This document shows positions 41,088-51,057 of a stretch of DNA of 64,000 nt, one piece after another. Positions within the stretch are counted from its first letter, which is position 1. Every line of letters begins with the position of its first letter. The translations under genes and the position numbers were made by a program. The notes beneath the pieces are model-generated. The model did no database searches, was not told the origin of the DNA, and saw only the letters and a program-made list of their open reading frames with translations. Source of the stretch: Australimonas brisbanensis (GTDB taxonomy: Bacteria > Chloroflexota > Dehalococcoidia > Lucifugimonadales > Australimonadaceae); contig JAYQTA010000002.1 in assembly GCA_038147155.1 (NCBI GenBank), forward strand, positions 186,001 through 250,000, written 5' to 3'.

Positions 41088-41731
41088 GAGCGGGCCTCCG
41101 TGGGGGCGGTGCGCAGGTAGTCCAGCACCACGTGGAAATCGGTGAGCTCCCGGTGGGGGATGCCCTCGGCTCGGCACACGGACAGCAGGGCGTCGCGGGC
41201 GAAGACGAAGTCGGCCTCGCGGGCGGGGCAGGCATCCGAAGCGCCGTCGCCAGCGTACAGCACCGCATGCCCCGCCTGCCGGTGCGCGCGCACCGCGCTG
41301 CACTTGCAGTTGCCGGGGTACCAATCGCACGCCGGGTCAGCCCAGCGGTAGCGGTAGGCGCCGGACTCCGGTGACCGTTCGGCGGCCTGCACGCCGACGT
41401 TGGCCAACCCGTTCTGGTCCAGCAGTGCCCTGATGTAGTAGTCGAGCCCATGGCTCACCACGCCCAGGCCGATGCCCTCACGCTCACAGTGGACGGCCAG
41501 TTCTACGAAGCCGGGGCGTAGCGCCGCCGCCTCCCGAACGTGGGCCGCCTGCTGCTCCTGGGGCGCGCGCACACCCTCGAACGCCTGCTCCTGGTACTCG
41601 GCGAGGGATATCTCCCCACGCCGGAACCGGTCCGCCGCAGCGCGCCACCCGCCGGGATGGAAGCGCTCCAAGAGCAGCACCGCCACGTTCTGCGTGGCGG
41701 TGGTGTCGTCGAAGTCGCACAGGATGAACAT
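41084..41731 (-). CDS. HAD-family phosphatase, MtnX-like
   Basis: 215-residue HAD-IB hydrolase. Motif I is DFDDTTA at residue 6 (nucleophile Asp), motif II SHG in GVVSHGLDYY, and motif III/IV GDGASD near residue 165. It resembles MtnX/phosphoserine-phosphatase-like proteins. A CDWYPGNCKC segment might bind metal. It is coupled to purB by a 4-bp overlap; a nucleotide or sugar phosphate substrate is possible but not shown. The ATG at 41731 lacks a strong ribosome site. Confidence 0.75.
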   Translation of the reverse strand: MFILCDFDDTTATQNVAVLLLERFHPGGWRAAADRFRRGEISLAEYQEQAFEGVRAPQEQQAAHVREAAALRPGFVELAVHCEREGIGLGVVSHGLDYYIRALLDQNGLANVGVQAAERSPESGAYRYRWADPACDWYPGNCKCSAVRAHRQAGHAVLYAGDGASDACPAREADFVFARDALLSVCRAEGIPHRELTDFHVVLDYLRTAPTEARS

Positions 41732-41878
41732 GCGGGAGAAGCACCCTACGGGTGGGCTGGCAGTGCCAGGATAGCCGATGGAGCCGCTGCGCGCACCCGC
41801 GCGCGCCCTGGCGCATCTGAACCTGGCGAGCGCCCCGCCTCCCGCGCGATACTGGGCGTGCCCTTCGAGAGGACGCTG

Positions 41879-43146
41879 ATGACCACCGCTGCCACAGGCC
41901 CGCAAGCCCTGATCGCCGCCTACACCCAGGTGCGGGCCGCGACCGAGGCGCTGTGTTCGACGCTGGAGACGGAGGACTACGTCATCCAGGCCATGCCGGA
42001 CGTGAGCCCCGCCAAGTGGCACCTTGCTCACGTCTCCTGGTTCTTCGAAACGTTCCTGTTGCGCCCGCACCTGCCGGGCTACCGGCCCGTGGACGAGCGC
42101 TATGCGGTGCTCTTCAACTCCTACTACAACGCCGTGGGTCCCCAGTTCTCCCGCCCGGAGCGGGGCACCCTCTCCCGCCCCACGGTGGCGCAGGTGTATG
42201 CGTACCGGGCCCACGTGGACGAGGCGATGCTGCAGCTGCTGGAGGGGCTCGCGCCGGAGCAGGCGGCGGCGCTGGGCTCCCTGGTGACACTGGGCGTGAA
42301 CCATGAGCAACAGCACCAGGAGCTACTCCTCACCGACCTCAAGTACAACCTGTCCGTTAACCCCCTGCGGCCCGTCTTCCATGACCGGGCCATCCCCACC
42401 GCCCCCGCGGCCCCGCTCTCCTGGCGCGCCATCGCAGGAGGCATTGTGGAGGTGGGGCATGCGGGCGATGGCTTCGCCTTCGATAACGAATCGCCCCGCC
42501 ACCGGACGCTGCTGGAGCCCTTCGCCCTGGCATCGCGCCCCGTCACCAACGCCGAGTACCTGGCGTTCATGGAGGACGGCGGCTACGCGACCCCCACGCT
42601 GTGGCTCTCCCAGGGGTGGGCTGCCGTGCAGACGAACGGCTGGGAGGCCCCGCTGCACTGGGAGCGGGTGGATGGACAGTGGCACCACTTCACCCTCGCT
42701 GGCCTGGTGCCCGTGGACAGGGATGCGCCGGTGAGCCACGTCTCCTACGTGGAGGCCGAGGCCTACGCCCACTGGGCGGGCGCGCGCCTGCCCTCCGAGG
42801 AGGAGTGGGAGCACGCGTTGGGCCACCTGCCCATCGAGGGGAACCTGGCCGATTCCGGGCTGCACCAGCCCATCTCCTCAGGGCTCGCGCCGGAGGCTGG
42901 GGGTATGCTTCAGGCCTACGGCGATGTGTGGGAATGGACGCGCTCGGCCTACCTGCCGTACCCCGGCTACCGGCAGGCCGAGGGGGCGGTGGGGAGTACA
43001 ACGGCAAGTTCATGCTGGGGCAGATGGTGCTGCGCGGCGGCTCGTGCGCCACGCCCACCAGCCACGTGCGGGGCACCTACCGCAACTTCTTCAACCCACC
43101 GGACCGTTGGCAGTTCACCGGCCTGCGGTTGGCGAAGGACGCCTAA
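41879..43146 (+). CDS. egtB: EgtB-like sulfoxide synthase, frameshifted
   Basis: Fe(II)-dependent enzyme joining hercynine to a thiol in ergothioneine synthesis. The DinB-like N-terminal domain has WHLAHVSWFFE and the HEQQHQE iron site; the FGE-like domain has RPVTNAEYLAF, YVEAEAYAHWAGARLPSEEEWE and DVWEWT. After GYRQAEGAVG the frame is lost near 42989-42996: one G too few in a G-run. The conserved ending (EYNGKFM, LRGGSCATP, TYRNFF, RWQFTGLRLAKDA) continues in another frame to 43146. A single-base assembly error or recent inactivation fits. ATG 41879 has GAGAGGA upstream. It lies alone, opposite the purine genes. Confidence 0.85.
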
Positions 43147-43152
43147 GCCCAA

Positions 43153-44412
43153 CTAACGCGCGAAGGCGGCGATGTCCGTGCGGTGCATCTTGCCGTCGTA
43201 GAAGACCTCGTTGGCGGCTCGGTAGGCGAGGCGGCGCGCCTGCTTGGCGTCCGCGTTCACCCCCACCACCATGAGCACGCGCCCGCCCGCCGTGACCACC
43301 TGGCCGTCGCGCAGCCCCGTGCCCGCGTGGAAGGTGAGCACGCCTTGAGGCAGCGATTCGAGGTTCCCCACCACCTTGCCCGACTCGAAGGGGCCGGGGT
43401 AGCCCGCCGAGGCGAGCACCACGCCGATGACGGCATCGTCACTCCAGCGCAGGTCCAGCGCATCCAACTGTCCGTCCAGCACCGCGTCCACCACGTCCAG
43501 CAGATCGTTCTCCAGGCGTGGGAGTATCAGCTGCGTCTCCGGATCGCCGAAGCGCGCATTGAACTCCAGCACCTGAGGGCCGTCGGGGGTGAGGATGATG
43601 CCGCCGTACAGCACACCGGTGTAGGGCGCGCCGGAGCGGGCCAGCTCCGCCACCACCGGCTCGATGCAGGTCGTGCGGATGCGCTCCTCCAGCGCCGCAT
43701 CCCAGAAGGGAGGCGGCGAGTAGCCGCCCATGCCGCCGGTGTTGGGGCCCCTATCGCCGTCGCGCACGCGCTTGTAGTCGCATGCCGCCACCAGGGGGGA
43801 GACGCGGGTGCCGTCGGTGAAGGCGAAGACGCTCACCTCCTGGCCGGTCAGGCACGCCTCGACCACCAGCCGGGCGCCGGCCTCGCCGAAGGCGCGGTCG
43901 GTCATCATGGAGTCAACGGCGGCCAGGGCCTCGTCCTCGCGCTGCGCCACCACCACGCCCTTGCCCGCGGCCAGCCCGTCCACCTTGACCACGATGGGCG
44001 CACCCTGGGCACGGATGTACGCTTTGGCGGCCTCGGCGTTATCGAAGACGCCGAAGGCGGCAGTGGGAACGCCCGCGCGGGCCATCAGTTCCTTGGCGAA
44101 GGCCTTGGACCACTCGATGCGCGCCGCCTCACGGGTGGGGCCGAAGATGCGCAGCCCCTCGGCGCGGAACCGGTTCACCACCCCGGCCACCAGCGCGGCC
44201 TCCGGGCCCACCACCGTCACGTCGATGGCGTGCTCGCGGGCGGCGGCCAGAAGGGCGTCAACGTCGTCGGGCTTCACGTCCAAGTTGGTGGCGATGGACG
44301 CCGTGCCCGCGTTGCCCGGCGCGCAGAAGATGCGCGGGGCGCGCGGGCTGCGCGCCAGCTTCCAGCAAAGAGCGTGCTCGCGCCCGCCGCCGCCGATGAC
44401 CAGGACGTTCAT
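43153..44412 (-). CDS. purD: Phosphoribosylamine-glycine ligase
   Basis: GAR synthetase (419 aa), an ATP-grasp enzyme in purine synthesis. Marks: VIGGGGREHALCWKLA, GNAGTA, VVGPEAALVAG, KVDGLAAGKGV, NTGGMGGYSP and EFNARFGDPETQ. It follows guaA by 21 bp and is convergent with egtB, with 6 bp between stops. Confidence 0.97.
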   Translation of the reverse strand: MNVLVIGGGGREHALCWKLARSPRAPRIFCAPGNAGTASIATNLDVKPDDVDALLAAAREHAIDVTVVGPEAALVAGVVNRFRAEGLRIFGPTREAARIEWSKAFAKELMARAGVPTAAFGVFDNAEAAKAYIRAQGAPIVVKVDGLAAGKGVVVAQREDEALAAVDSMMTDRAFGEAGARLVVEACLTGQEVSVFAFTDGTRVSPLVAACDYKRVRDGDRGPNTGGMGGYSPPPFWDAALEERIRTTCIEPVVAELARSGAPYTGVLYGGIILTPDGPQVLEFNARFGDPETQLILPRLENDLLDVVDAVLDGQLDALDLRWSDDAVIGVVLASAGYPGPFESGKVVGNLESLPQGVLTFHAGTGLRDGQVVTAGGRVLMVVGVNADAKQARRLAYRAANEVFYDGKMHRTDIAAFAR

Positions 44413-44433
44413 GCTGCTATTCCCACTCGCCTG

Positions 44434-46110
44434 TCATTCCCACTCGATGGTGCCCGGCGGCTTGGAGGTGATGTCGTACACCACCCGGTTGATGGCGCTC
44501 ACCTCGTTGACCACCCGTGAGGAGATGCGCGCCAGCGTCTCGTAGGGCAGGCGCGCCCAGTCCGCCGTCATGGCGTCCTCGCTGGTCACCGCGCGCAGCG
44601 CCAGCACGTGCTGGTAGGTGCGCTGGTCGCCCATCACCCCCACGGTGCGGGTGTCGGTGAGGACCGCGAAGGACTGCCAGAGCTTCTCATACAGCCCGTC
44701 GCGCTTGATCTCGTCCATCACGATCCAGTCAGCGGCGCGCAGGGCGTCCAGCTTCTCGCCGGTCACCTCGCCGATGACCCGTATAGCAAGGCCCGGCCCG
44801 GGGAAGGGTTGGCGGTTCAGTATCTCGCCGGGCAGTCCCAGTTCGGCCCCCGCGAGGCGCACCTCGTCCTTGAACAGGTAGCGCAGCGGCTCCACCAGCT
44901 TGAGCTTCATCCGCTCCGGCAGGCCGCCCACGTTGTGGTGGGTCTTGATCTTGTGTGCGGCGGTGGACTCCGGCGTCTGTGACTCGATGACGTCGGGGTA
45001 CAGCGTCCCCTGGGCCAGGAAGTCCACCTCGCCCAGCGCGCCGGCCTGCTCCTCGAAGATGGCGATGAACTCGTTGCCGATGCGTTTGCGCTTCAGTTCC
45101 GGGTCCGTCACCCCGGCCAGGGCGGACAGGAACCGTTCCGTGGCCTCCACGTACACCAGGTTGAGCCCCAGGTTGCGGGTGAACACCTCGCGCACCCGCT
45201 CCGGCTCCTCCCGCCGCAGCAGGCCGTTGTTTACGAAGATGCACGTGAGCTGGTCGCCCACCGCCTCGTGGATCAGCTTGGCCGTCACCGCCGAGTCCAC
45301 CCCGCCGGAGAGGGCGCAGATTACCTTGCCGCCGCCCACCTGGGCGCGGATGCGCTCCACCGTCTCGCGCACGAAGTTGCCGGGCGTCCATGAGCCGGAC
45401 AGGTCGCAGATGCGCGTGGCGAAGTTGCGCAGCATCTGGGTGCCCTGGGGCGTGTGCGCCACCTCCGGGTGGAACTGGATGCCATAGTGGCCCTCGTCGT
45501 CCGCCATGGCGGCCACGGGGGAGTTGTCGGAGTAGGCGATGGAGCGGAAGCCCGGCGGCATCTGCTCGATGCGGTCGCCGTGGCTCATCCACACGGGCTG
45601 CTCGTCCTCCAGCCCCTCGAACAGGGGGGAGCGCTCGTTGCGGCGCAGGACGGCGAAGCCGTACTCGCGCTCGGTGGAGGAGGCCACCTTGCCCCCCAGC
45701 TGGTGCGCCAGCAACTGCATGCCGTAGCAGATGCCCAGCACCGGCACCCCCGCGGCGAACACCCAGGAGGGCGCCTGGGGCGCGCCCGGCGCATACACGC
45801 TGGCGGGCCCGCCGGAGAGGATGATGCCCTTCAGGTTCAATTTGTCCACCGCCTCGCGAGGGGCGTTGGGCGGGAGGATCTCGCAGTAGACGTTCAGTTC
45901 GCGGATGCGCCGGGCGATGAGGCGCGAGTACTGGGAGCCGAAGTCCAGCACCGCGATGGCCTCGGTGGGCGCGGGCGGCTGAGGGCTGTGCTCCGTGGAG
46001 TGGCCCTCACGCTCCTGCGCTATCTCCAGGTAGGTGGAGACCTCCACGTCCCCAGAGGTCTTGACCCGGTGGGTCTGCTCGTCGGGGGAGGCGGGCGGTT
46101 GCTGCGCCAT
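44434..46110 (-). CDS. guaA: GMP synthase (glutamine-hydrolysing)
   Basis: 558-residue enzyme converting XMP to GMP. The class I glutaminase domain has GICYGMQLLAHQLGG (nucleophile Cys) and the GIQFHPEV His-Glu pair. The ATP-pyrophosphatase domain has the P-loop SGGVDSAV, and the C-terminus ends KPPGTIEWE. There is a hydrophilic N-terminal extension of about 50 residues before the usual IAVLDFGSQYS start. ATG 46110 with AGGAG upstream is preferred over the frame's earlier start. Heads the minus-strand purine block. Confidence 0.97.
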   Translation of the reverse strand: MAQQPPASPDEQTHRVKTSGDVEVSTYLEIAQEREGHSTEHSPQPPAPTEAIAVLDFGSQYSRLIARRIRELNVYCEILPPNAPREAVDKLNLKGIILSGGPASVYAPGAPQAPSWVFAAGVPVLGICYGMQLLAHQLGGKVASSTEREYGFAVLRRNERSPLFEGLEDEQPVWMSHGDRIEQMPPGFRSIAYSDNSPVAAMADDEGHYGIQFHPEVAHTPQGTQMLRNFATRICDLSGSWTPGNFVRETVERIRAQVGGGKVICALSGGVDSAVTAKLIHEAVGDQLTCIFVNNGLLRREEPERVREVFTRNLGLNLVYVEATERFLSALAGVTDPELKRKRIGNEFIAIFEEQAGALGEVDFLAQGTLYPDVIESQTPESTAAHKIKTHHNVGGLPERMKLKLVEPLRYLFKDEVRLAGAELGLPGEILNRQPFPGPGLAIRVIGEVTGEKLDALRAADWIVMDEIKRDGLYEKLWQSFAVLTDTRTVGVMGDQRTYQHVLALRAVTSEDAMTADWARLPYETLARISSRVVNEVSAINRVVYDITSKPPGTIEWE

Positions 46111-46243
46111 GGGGCTCCTGTGGTGGGACGGGTGAGGGTTGGTTAACGCTACCACCCGCCCGGAAAACGGGTCAACGCGGGCGCACGGGAGGTTCGTTTG
46201 CTATGCTGGCGGCCCGTCCGCAACCCACTCCTGCGAGCACCCC

Positions 46244-47254
46244 ATGCCCCCCGCCGTCGACAACCCGCTGGCCGCCCACCAGGACGCCGTGAACGCGGCT
46301 ATCGCCGCCGCACTGGAGCGGGCGGGCGCCTCGGGACTGGCTCTCTACCGCATGATGTCCTACGCCCTGGGCCTGGCTGACCGCGAGGGCGCACCGGAGC
46401 GTGCGGCCCCGCCGCAGCGCGTGCTGGGCGCGCTGGCGCTGGAGTCGGGTGGGCAGGGCGCCATCCACGCCGCGGTGGCGGTGGAACTGCTGGCCGCATC
46501 GGTCCAGGTGCACCAGCAGATGCAGACCGGCGCCCAGGGCACCCCTGACCGGCCCGCCGTCTGGTGGGTGTGGGGCCCGGCCCAGGCCATCAACGTGGGC
46601 GATGCGCTGCACGCCCTCTCGCGCCTGGCGCTGCTGCGCCCGGACGGCGGCGCGCCCCCGGCGCAGGAGACCGCCATCGCTGCGACACATGCGCTGGACA
46701 CGGCGGCGCTCACCCACGCGGAGGGGCAGTTCCTGGAACTGACCTACCAGGAGCGCGTGGACGTGACCGTTGCGCAGTTCACGGACATGGCCCGCAAGCG
46801 ACGGGGCGGGTTGTTGGGCGGGGCGCTGGCCGTGGGCGCAGCCGCGGGTGGCGCGCAGACGGGCCGGGTGGAGGCGCTGCGGGCCTTCGGCGAGACGCTG
46901 GGCGTCGCTGCGCAGATGGCCGATGACCTGCGCGCGTTGTGGGGCGAGCCCACGGAGGAAGGACGCGGACGCGCCCTCTCCAAGAGCAAGCTCTTCCCCG
47001 TGGTGGAGGTGCTGGAGCGCGCGGACCTGGCGACCAAGCGCGCGTTGGGCAACGTCTACTTCCAGCGGGTGTTGGAGCCCGCGCACCTGGACACCCTGCG
47101 CGCAACGCTGGAGCGCGCCGGAGCACGCGAGCGGTGCGTGAGCGCCGCCATCGAAGCCCGCGAGGCGGCGCTGGCGGCGCTGGGCGCGGCGGGCGAGCCA
47201 CCGGCACGCTGGGCCGAGGTGGCCGCATCCCTGACACCGATACCCGAGGACTGA
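46244..47254 (+). CDS. Polyprenyl-synthase-like protein lacking first DDxxD
   Basis: 336-residue alpha-helical protein of the trans-isoprenyl diphosphate synthase fold. The helix order is kept (GGQGAIHAAVAVELLAASVQVHQQMQ, NVGDALHALS, QMADDLRALWG, SKSKLFPVVEVLE). However, the first Asp-rich motif after the ELxxxAS helix reads HQQMQ, and the second keeps only ADDL. Without DDxxD, normal Mg2+-diphosphate chemistry is unlikely. It may be a regulatory small-subunit-like paralogue or an orphan. TATGCT near 46202 could be its -10 box. Three bp separate it from pgk. Confidence 0.7.
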   Translation: MPPAVDNPLAAHQDAVNAAIAAALERAGASGLALYRMMSYALGLADREGAPERAAPPQRVLGALALESGGQGAIHAAVAVELLAASVQVHQQMQTGAQGTPDRPAVWWVWGPAQAINVGDALHALSRLALLRPDGGAPPAQETAIAATHALDTAALTHAEGQFLELTYQERVDVTVAQFTDMARKRRGGLLGGALAVGAAAGGAQTGRVEALRAFGETLGVAAQMADDLRALWGEPTEEGRGRALSKSKLFPVVEVLERADLATKRALGNVYFQRVLEPAHLDTLRATLERAGARERCVSAAIEAREAALAALGAAGEPPARWAEVAASLTPIPED

Positions 47255-47257
47255 GGC

Positions 47258-48445
47258 ATGGCCAAGAAGACCGTCCGAGACATCGCATGGGAGGGAACGC
47301 GCGCACTGGTGCGCGTGGACTTCAACGTCCCCTTCGAGCGGGGCACCACCCGCATCTCCGACGACATCCGCATCCGCGAGGCGCTGCCCACCATCTCCTA
47401 CCTGCGCGAGCAGGGGGCACCGGTGGTGCTCTGCACCCACCTGGGCCGCCCCGGCGGGGAGCGCAACCCGGACATGGAGCTGGCCCCCGTGGCCGAGCGC
47501 CTCGCCGAGTTGCTGGGCGCGCCGGTCACCTACGTGCATGATGCGCCAGGCCCGGAGGCGCTCGCCGCCGCGCAGGCGCTGGGCGCAGGCGAGGTGCTGC
47601 TGTTGGAGAATGTCCGCTTCTGGGCGGGCGAGGAGGACAACGACGCGGACTTCGCCCGCTCCCTCGCCGCCCTGGCCGACGCCTACGTAAACGACGCCTT
47701 TGGCACCGCTCACCGCGCCCACGCCTCCACCGAGGGGGTGGCGCACCACCTGCCCGCCGTGGCGGGGCTGCTGTTGGAGAAGGAGTTGCGCTTCCTGGGC
47801 GGCGCGCTGGATGAGCCCAAGCGTCCGCTCTCCGCGATCATGGGCGGGGCCAAGGTCTCGGACAAGCTCAAGGTGCTCCAGCGCCTGGTGGGCCACGCCG
47901 AGCACATCTTCGTGGGCGGTGGCATGGCCGCCACCTTCCTGAAGGCCAAGGGGCTGGGCATCGGGGCCTCGCTCCTGGAGGAGCCGATGGTGGACGAGTG
48001 CGCGAGGCTCCTGGAGCGCGCGGCAGGGGCGGGCACCACCCTCCACCTGCCCACGGACGCGGTCATCGCCCAGCGACTGGACAAGGGCGTCCCCACCCAG
48101 ACGGTGAGCGTGGATGACGTCCCCGACGGCTGGATGATCCTGGACATCGGCCCGGCCACGGCGCGCTCGTTCGCTGGGTTGCTGCGAACGATGGGCACCA
48201 TCGTCTGGAACGGGCCGATGGGGGTGTTCGAGGTACCGCCCTTCGATGCGGGCACCCGCATCGTCGCGGACGCGGTGGCGGGCTCCGGCGCGGTGAGCAT
48301 CATCGGCGGCGGCTCCACCGCCGAGGTGGTGGGCCACCTGGGGCTGGCGGGGAAGATGACCCACGTCTCCACCGGGGGTGGGGCGAGCCTGGAGTTCCTG
48401 GAGGGGCGCACGCTGCCTGGCGTTGCTGCCCTCAACGAGGCCTAG
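47258..48445 (+). CDS. pgk: Phosphoglycerate kinase
   Basis: 395-residue glycolytic kinase moving phosphate between 1,3-bisphosphoglycerate and ADP. Marks: RVDFNVPFERG, THLGRPGG, LLENVRFWAGEE, FGTAHRAHAST, GGAKVSDKL and the C-terminal GGGSTAEVV. It follows the polyprenyl-synthase-like gene by 3 bp and precedes tpiA by 26 bp with a GAGGAGAG site. Confidence 0.97.
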   Translation: MAKKTVRDIAWEGTRALVRVDFNVPFERGTTRISDDIRIREALPTISYLREQGAPVVLCTHLGRPGGERNPDMELAPVAERLAELLGAPVTYVHDAPGPEALAAAQALGAGEVLLLENVRFWAGEEDNDADFARSLAALADAYVNDAFGTAHRAHASTEGVAHHLPAVAGLLLEKELRFLGGALDEPKRPLSAIMGGAKVSDKLKVLQRLVGHAEHIFVGGGMAATFLKAKGLGIGASLLEEPMVDECARLLERAAGAGTTLHLPTDAVIAQRLDKGVPTQTVSVDDVPDGWMILDIGPATARSFAGLLRTMGTIVWNGPMGVFEVPPFDAGTRIVADAVAGSGAVSIIGGGSTAEVVGHLGLAGKMTHVSTGGGASLEFLEGRTLPGVAALNEA

Positions 48446-48471
48446 CGCCACTGGCGCACGAGGAGAGAGCG

Positions 48472-49239
<768 letters not shown>

Positions 49240-49241
49240 CC

Positions 49242-50168
49242 GTGCCCGCCGCGCGAGCGCCTGTCGTCTTCATCGTGGGGCCCACGGCCTCCGGGAAGAC
49301 GGCGGCTGCCATCGCCCTGGCGTGTGCGCTGGCGGGGCACCCGCCCGCGGAGGCGGTGAACGCCGACTCACGCCAGGTGTACCGGGGTATGTCCATCGGC
49401 ACCGCCAAGCCCACCCCCGCCGAGCAGGCCGCGCTCACCCATCACCTGGTGGACATCGCGGACCCCCAGGACGGCTACTCGCTGGCCGCGTTCCTGGACG
49501 CGGCGCGGACGGCCATCGTGGACATCCAGGGCAGGGGGGCGGTGCCCATCGTGGTGGGTGGCACTGGGCAGTACGTGTGGGGGCTGGCCGAGGGGTGGCA
49601 GGTGCCGCGCGTGCCGCCCGACCAGACGCTGCGCGCTCGGCTTGAGGCCCAGGGCCCGGAGGCGCTGCACGCGCGGCTCGCTGACGTCGACCCCGAAGCA
49701 GCCCAGGCCATCGGCCCACACAACACCCGGCGGCTGGTGCGTGCGCTGGAGGTGTGGGAGGCAACCGGGGAGCCCTTCTCCGCCCAGCGCCAGCGCACCG
49801 AACCGACCTTCGAGCCGCTGCTGTTCGGCCTGCTCGTGCCCCGCGCCACGCTCTACCGGCGCATCGACGACCGGGTTGACGCCATGCTGGCGGCTGGCTG
49901 GCTGGAGGAGGTGCGCGGGCTGCTGGACGCGGGTTGCGCGCCAGACCTGCCTGCCTTCTCCAGCGCGGGCTACCGGGACCTCGTGGGGTATATTTTGAGT
50001 GAGATAAGTCTCGATGAAGCCGTGTACAAGGCCAAGATGGCCACGCATCGGCTCGCCCGCTCCCAGGACGGTTGGTTCCGAGCTGAGGACCCGCGCATCG
50101 TCTGGTGCGACGGGCAGGAGGCGCTGGTGGAGGCGGCAGCGGGGGCGGTACGCGAGCTCCTCACTTGA
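49242..50168 (+). CDS. miaA: tRNA dimethylallyltransferase
   Basis: 308-residue enzyme prenylating A37 of tRNAs reading UNN codons. P-loop GPTASGKTAAA, then NADSRQVYRGMSIGTAKPT, HLVDIADPQDGYS and VVGGTGQYVWGL, where most homologues have TGLY. GTG start 2 bp after the tpiA stop. A short AT-rich patch with TATATTTTGAG sits late in the gene. Last gene of the pgk-tpiA-miaA run. Confidence 0.95.
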   Translation: MPAARAPVVFIVGPTASGKTAAAIALACALAGHPPAEAVNADSRQVYRGMSIGTAKPTPAEQAALTHHLVDIADPQDGYSLAAFLDAARTAIVDIQGRGAVPIVVGGTGQYVWGLAEGWQVPRVPPDQTLRARLEAQGPEALHARLADVDPEAAQAIGPHNTRRLVRALEVWEATGEPFSAQRQRTEPTFEPLLFGLLVPRATLYRRIDDRVDAMLAAGWLEEVRGLLDAGCAPDLPAFSSAGYRDLVGYILSEISLDEAVYKAKMATHRLARSQDGWFRAEDPRIVWCDGQEALVEAAAGAVRELLT

Positions 50169-50236
50169 CGGAAGGGTGACGCTCAGGCACCCTTTGGCGA
50201 ACCCCGCGTACGCGAGAAAAATCGAGGCAGGTGAAC

Positions 50237-50893
50237 ATGGATCCCATCGTTGAGGCATTCTCCAAGCTGGGCACGACGCCCGTGTCCGACGCCCTCGACC
50301 GGCTTGGCCTGGTCGGGCAGGTGCTGGGCATCAAGCCCATCGACCGCAAGTTCCGTCTGTGCGGGCGCGCCTTCACGGTGCGCACCGAGCCCGTGACCGC
50401 CGGCACCAAGGGCGCCAGCGTGGGCGACTACATCGACGACATCCCCGAGGGCGGCATCGTCGTCCTGGACAACGGCGGCGCGCTGGACGCCACCGTGTGG
50501 GGCGACATCCTGACCATCATGGCCTCCCGCAACAAGCTGGGTGGCACGGTGATCCACGGCGTCTGCCGCGACTCCGACCGCTCCCTGGAGCTGGGCTACC
50601 CCATCTTCGCCCGTGACACCTACATGCGCACGGGCAAGGATCGGGTGAAGGCCGAGGAGTACAACGGCCCCGTCTCCCTGGGCGAGGTGCGCGTGACCCC
50701 CGGTGACATCCTCATCGGCGACGGCGACGGCATCGTGGTCATCTCCAAGGAGCACGAGGAGCAGGTGCTCAAGACGGCCCAGGAGATCGACGCCATCGAG
50801 GAGCAGATCCGCAACGAGATCCAGAAGGGCGGGCGCCTGGACGAGGCCCGCAAGAAGTTCCGCTACTTCTCCCTCCAGTCCCGCGAGAAGTAG
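50237..50893 (+). CDS. LigK-like 4-carboxy-4-hydroxy-2-oxoadipate aldolase (RraA family)
   Basis: 218-residue RraA-fold protein. Class II HMG/CHA aldolases of this fold split 4-carboxy-4-hydroxy-2-oxoadipate to pyruvate and oxaloacetate. Visible: TPVSDALDRLG, GASVGDYIDDIPEGGIVVLDNGG, WGDILTIMA and the active-site RDSDRSLELGYPIFARDTY. The adjacent galD- and ligI-like genes strongly support the LigK role over RraA regulator. ATG 50237 is preferred; a GTG two codons earlier is possible. A GAACGG-type terminator follows. Confidence 0.85.
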   Translation: MDPIVEAFSKLGTTPVSDALDRLGLVGQVLGIKPIDRKFRLCGRAFTVRTEPVTAGTKGASVGDYIDDIPEGGIVVLDNGGALDATVWGDILTIMASRNKLGGTVIHGVCRDSDRSLELGYPIFARDTYMRTGKDRVKAEEYNGPVSLGEVRVTPGDILIGDGDGIVVISKEHEEQVLKTAQEIDAIEEQIRNEIQKGGRLDEARKKFRYFSLQSREK

Positions 50894-50913
50894 CCCCCTG
50901 CCTCATGTCACCA

Positions 50914-50941
50914 GAACGGGGCGCCCGCGGGCGCCCCGTTC
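50914..50941 (+). terminator. 13-bp terminator with CCGTTCGCTTTG tail
   Basis: GAACGGGGCGCCC and its complement around GC, followed by GCTTTG. Closely resembles the hairpin at 21694. Confidence 0.7.
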
Positions 50942-50979
50942 GCTTTGTTCGAGCAGGCCCCGTGGGCCCTGGGCGGCCC

Positions 50980-51008
50980 TTGACCCCCCACGGGGGGCGG
51001 GTTAGCGT
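50980..51008 (+). promoter_or_regulatory. Predicted promoter of galD-ligI
   Basis: TTGACC, 17-nt spacer, TAGCGT, about 50 nt before ATG 51058; lies just after the ligK terminator. Confidence 0.55.
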
Positions 51009-51057
51009 TTGCCCACCGGCGAGCGCTGGGTATCGAGCCATCACGGAGGCGACCTCC

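Noticed and set aside
42985..43000. Programmed -1 frameshift in egtB
   Set aside because: The G-run is short, lacks a heptameric slippery site or evident downstream pseudoknot, and EgtB is not known to use recoding; a single-base indel is simpler.
41879..43146. Assignment as SenA (selenoneine synthase)
   Set aside because: No SenB or SelD-like gene is adjacent and I cannot separate EgtB from SenA by eye; kept only as a hypothesis.
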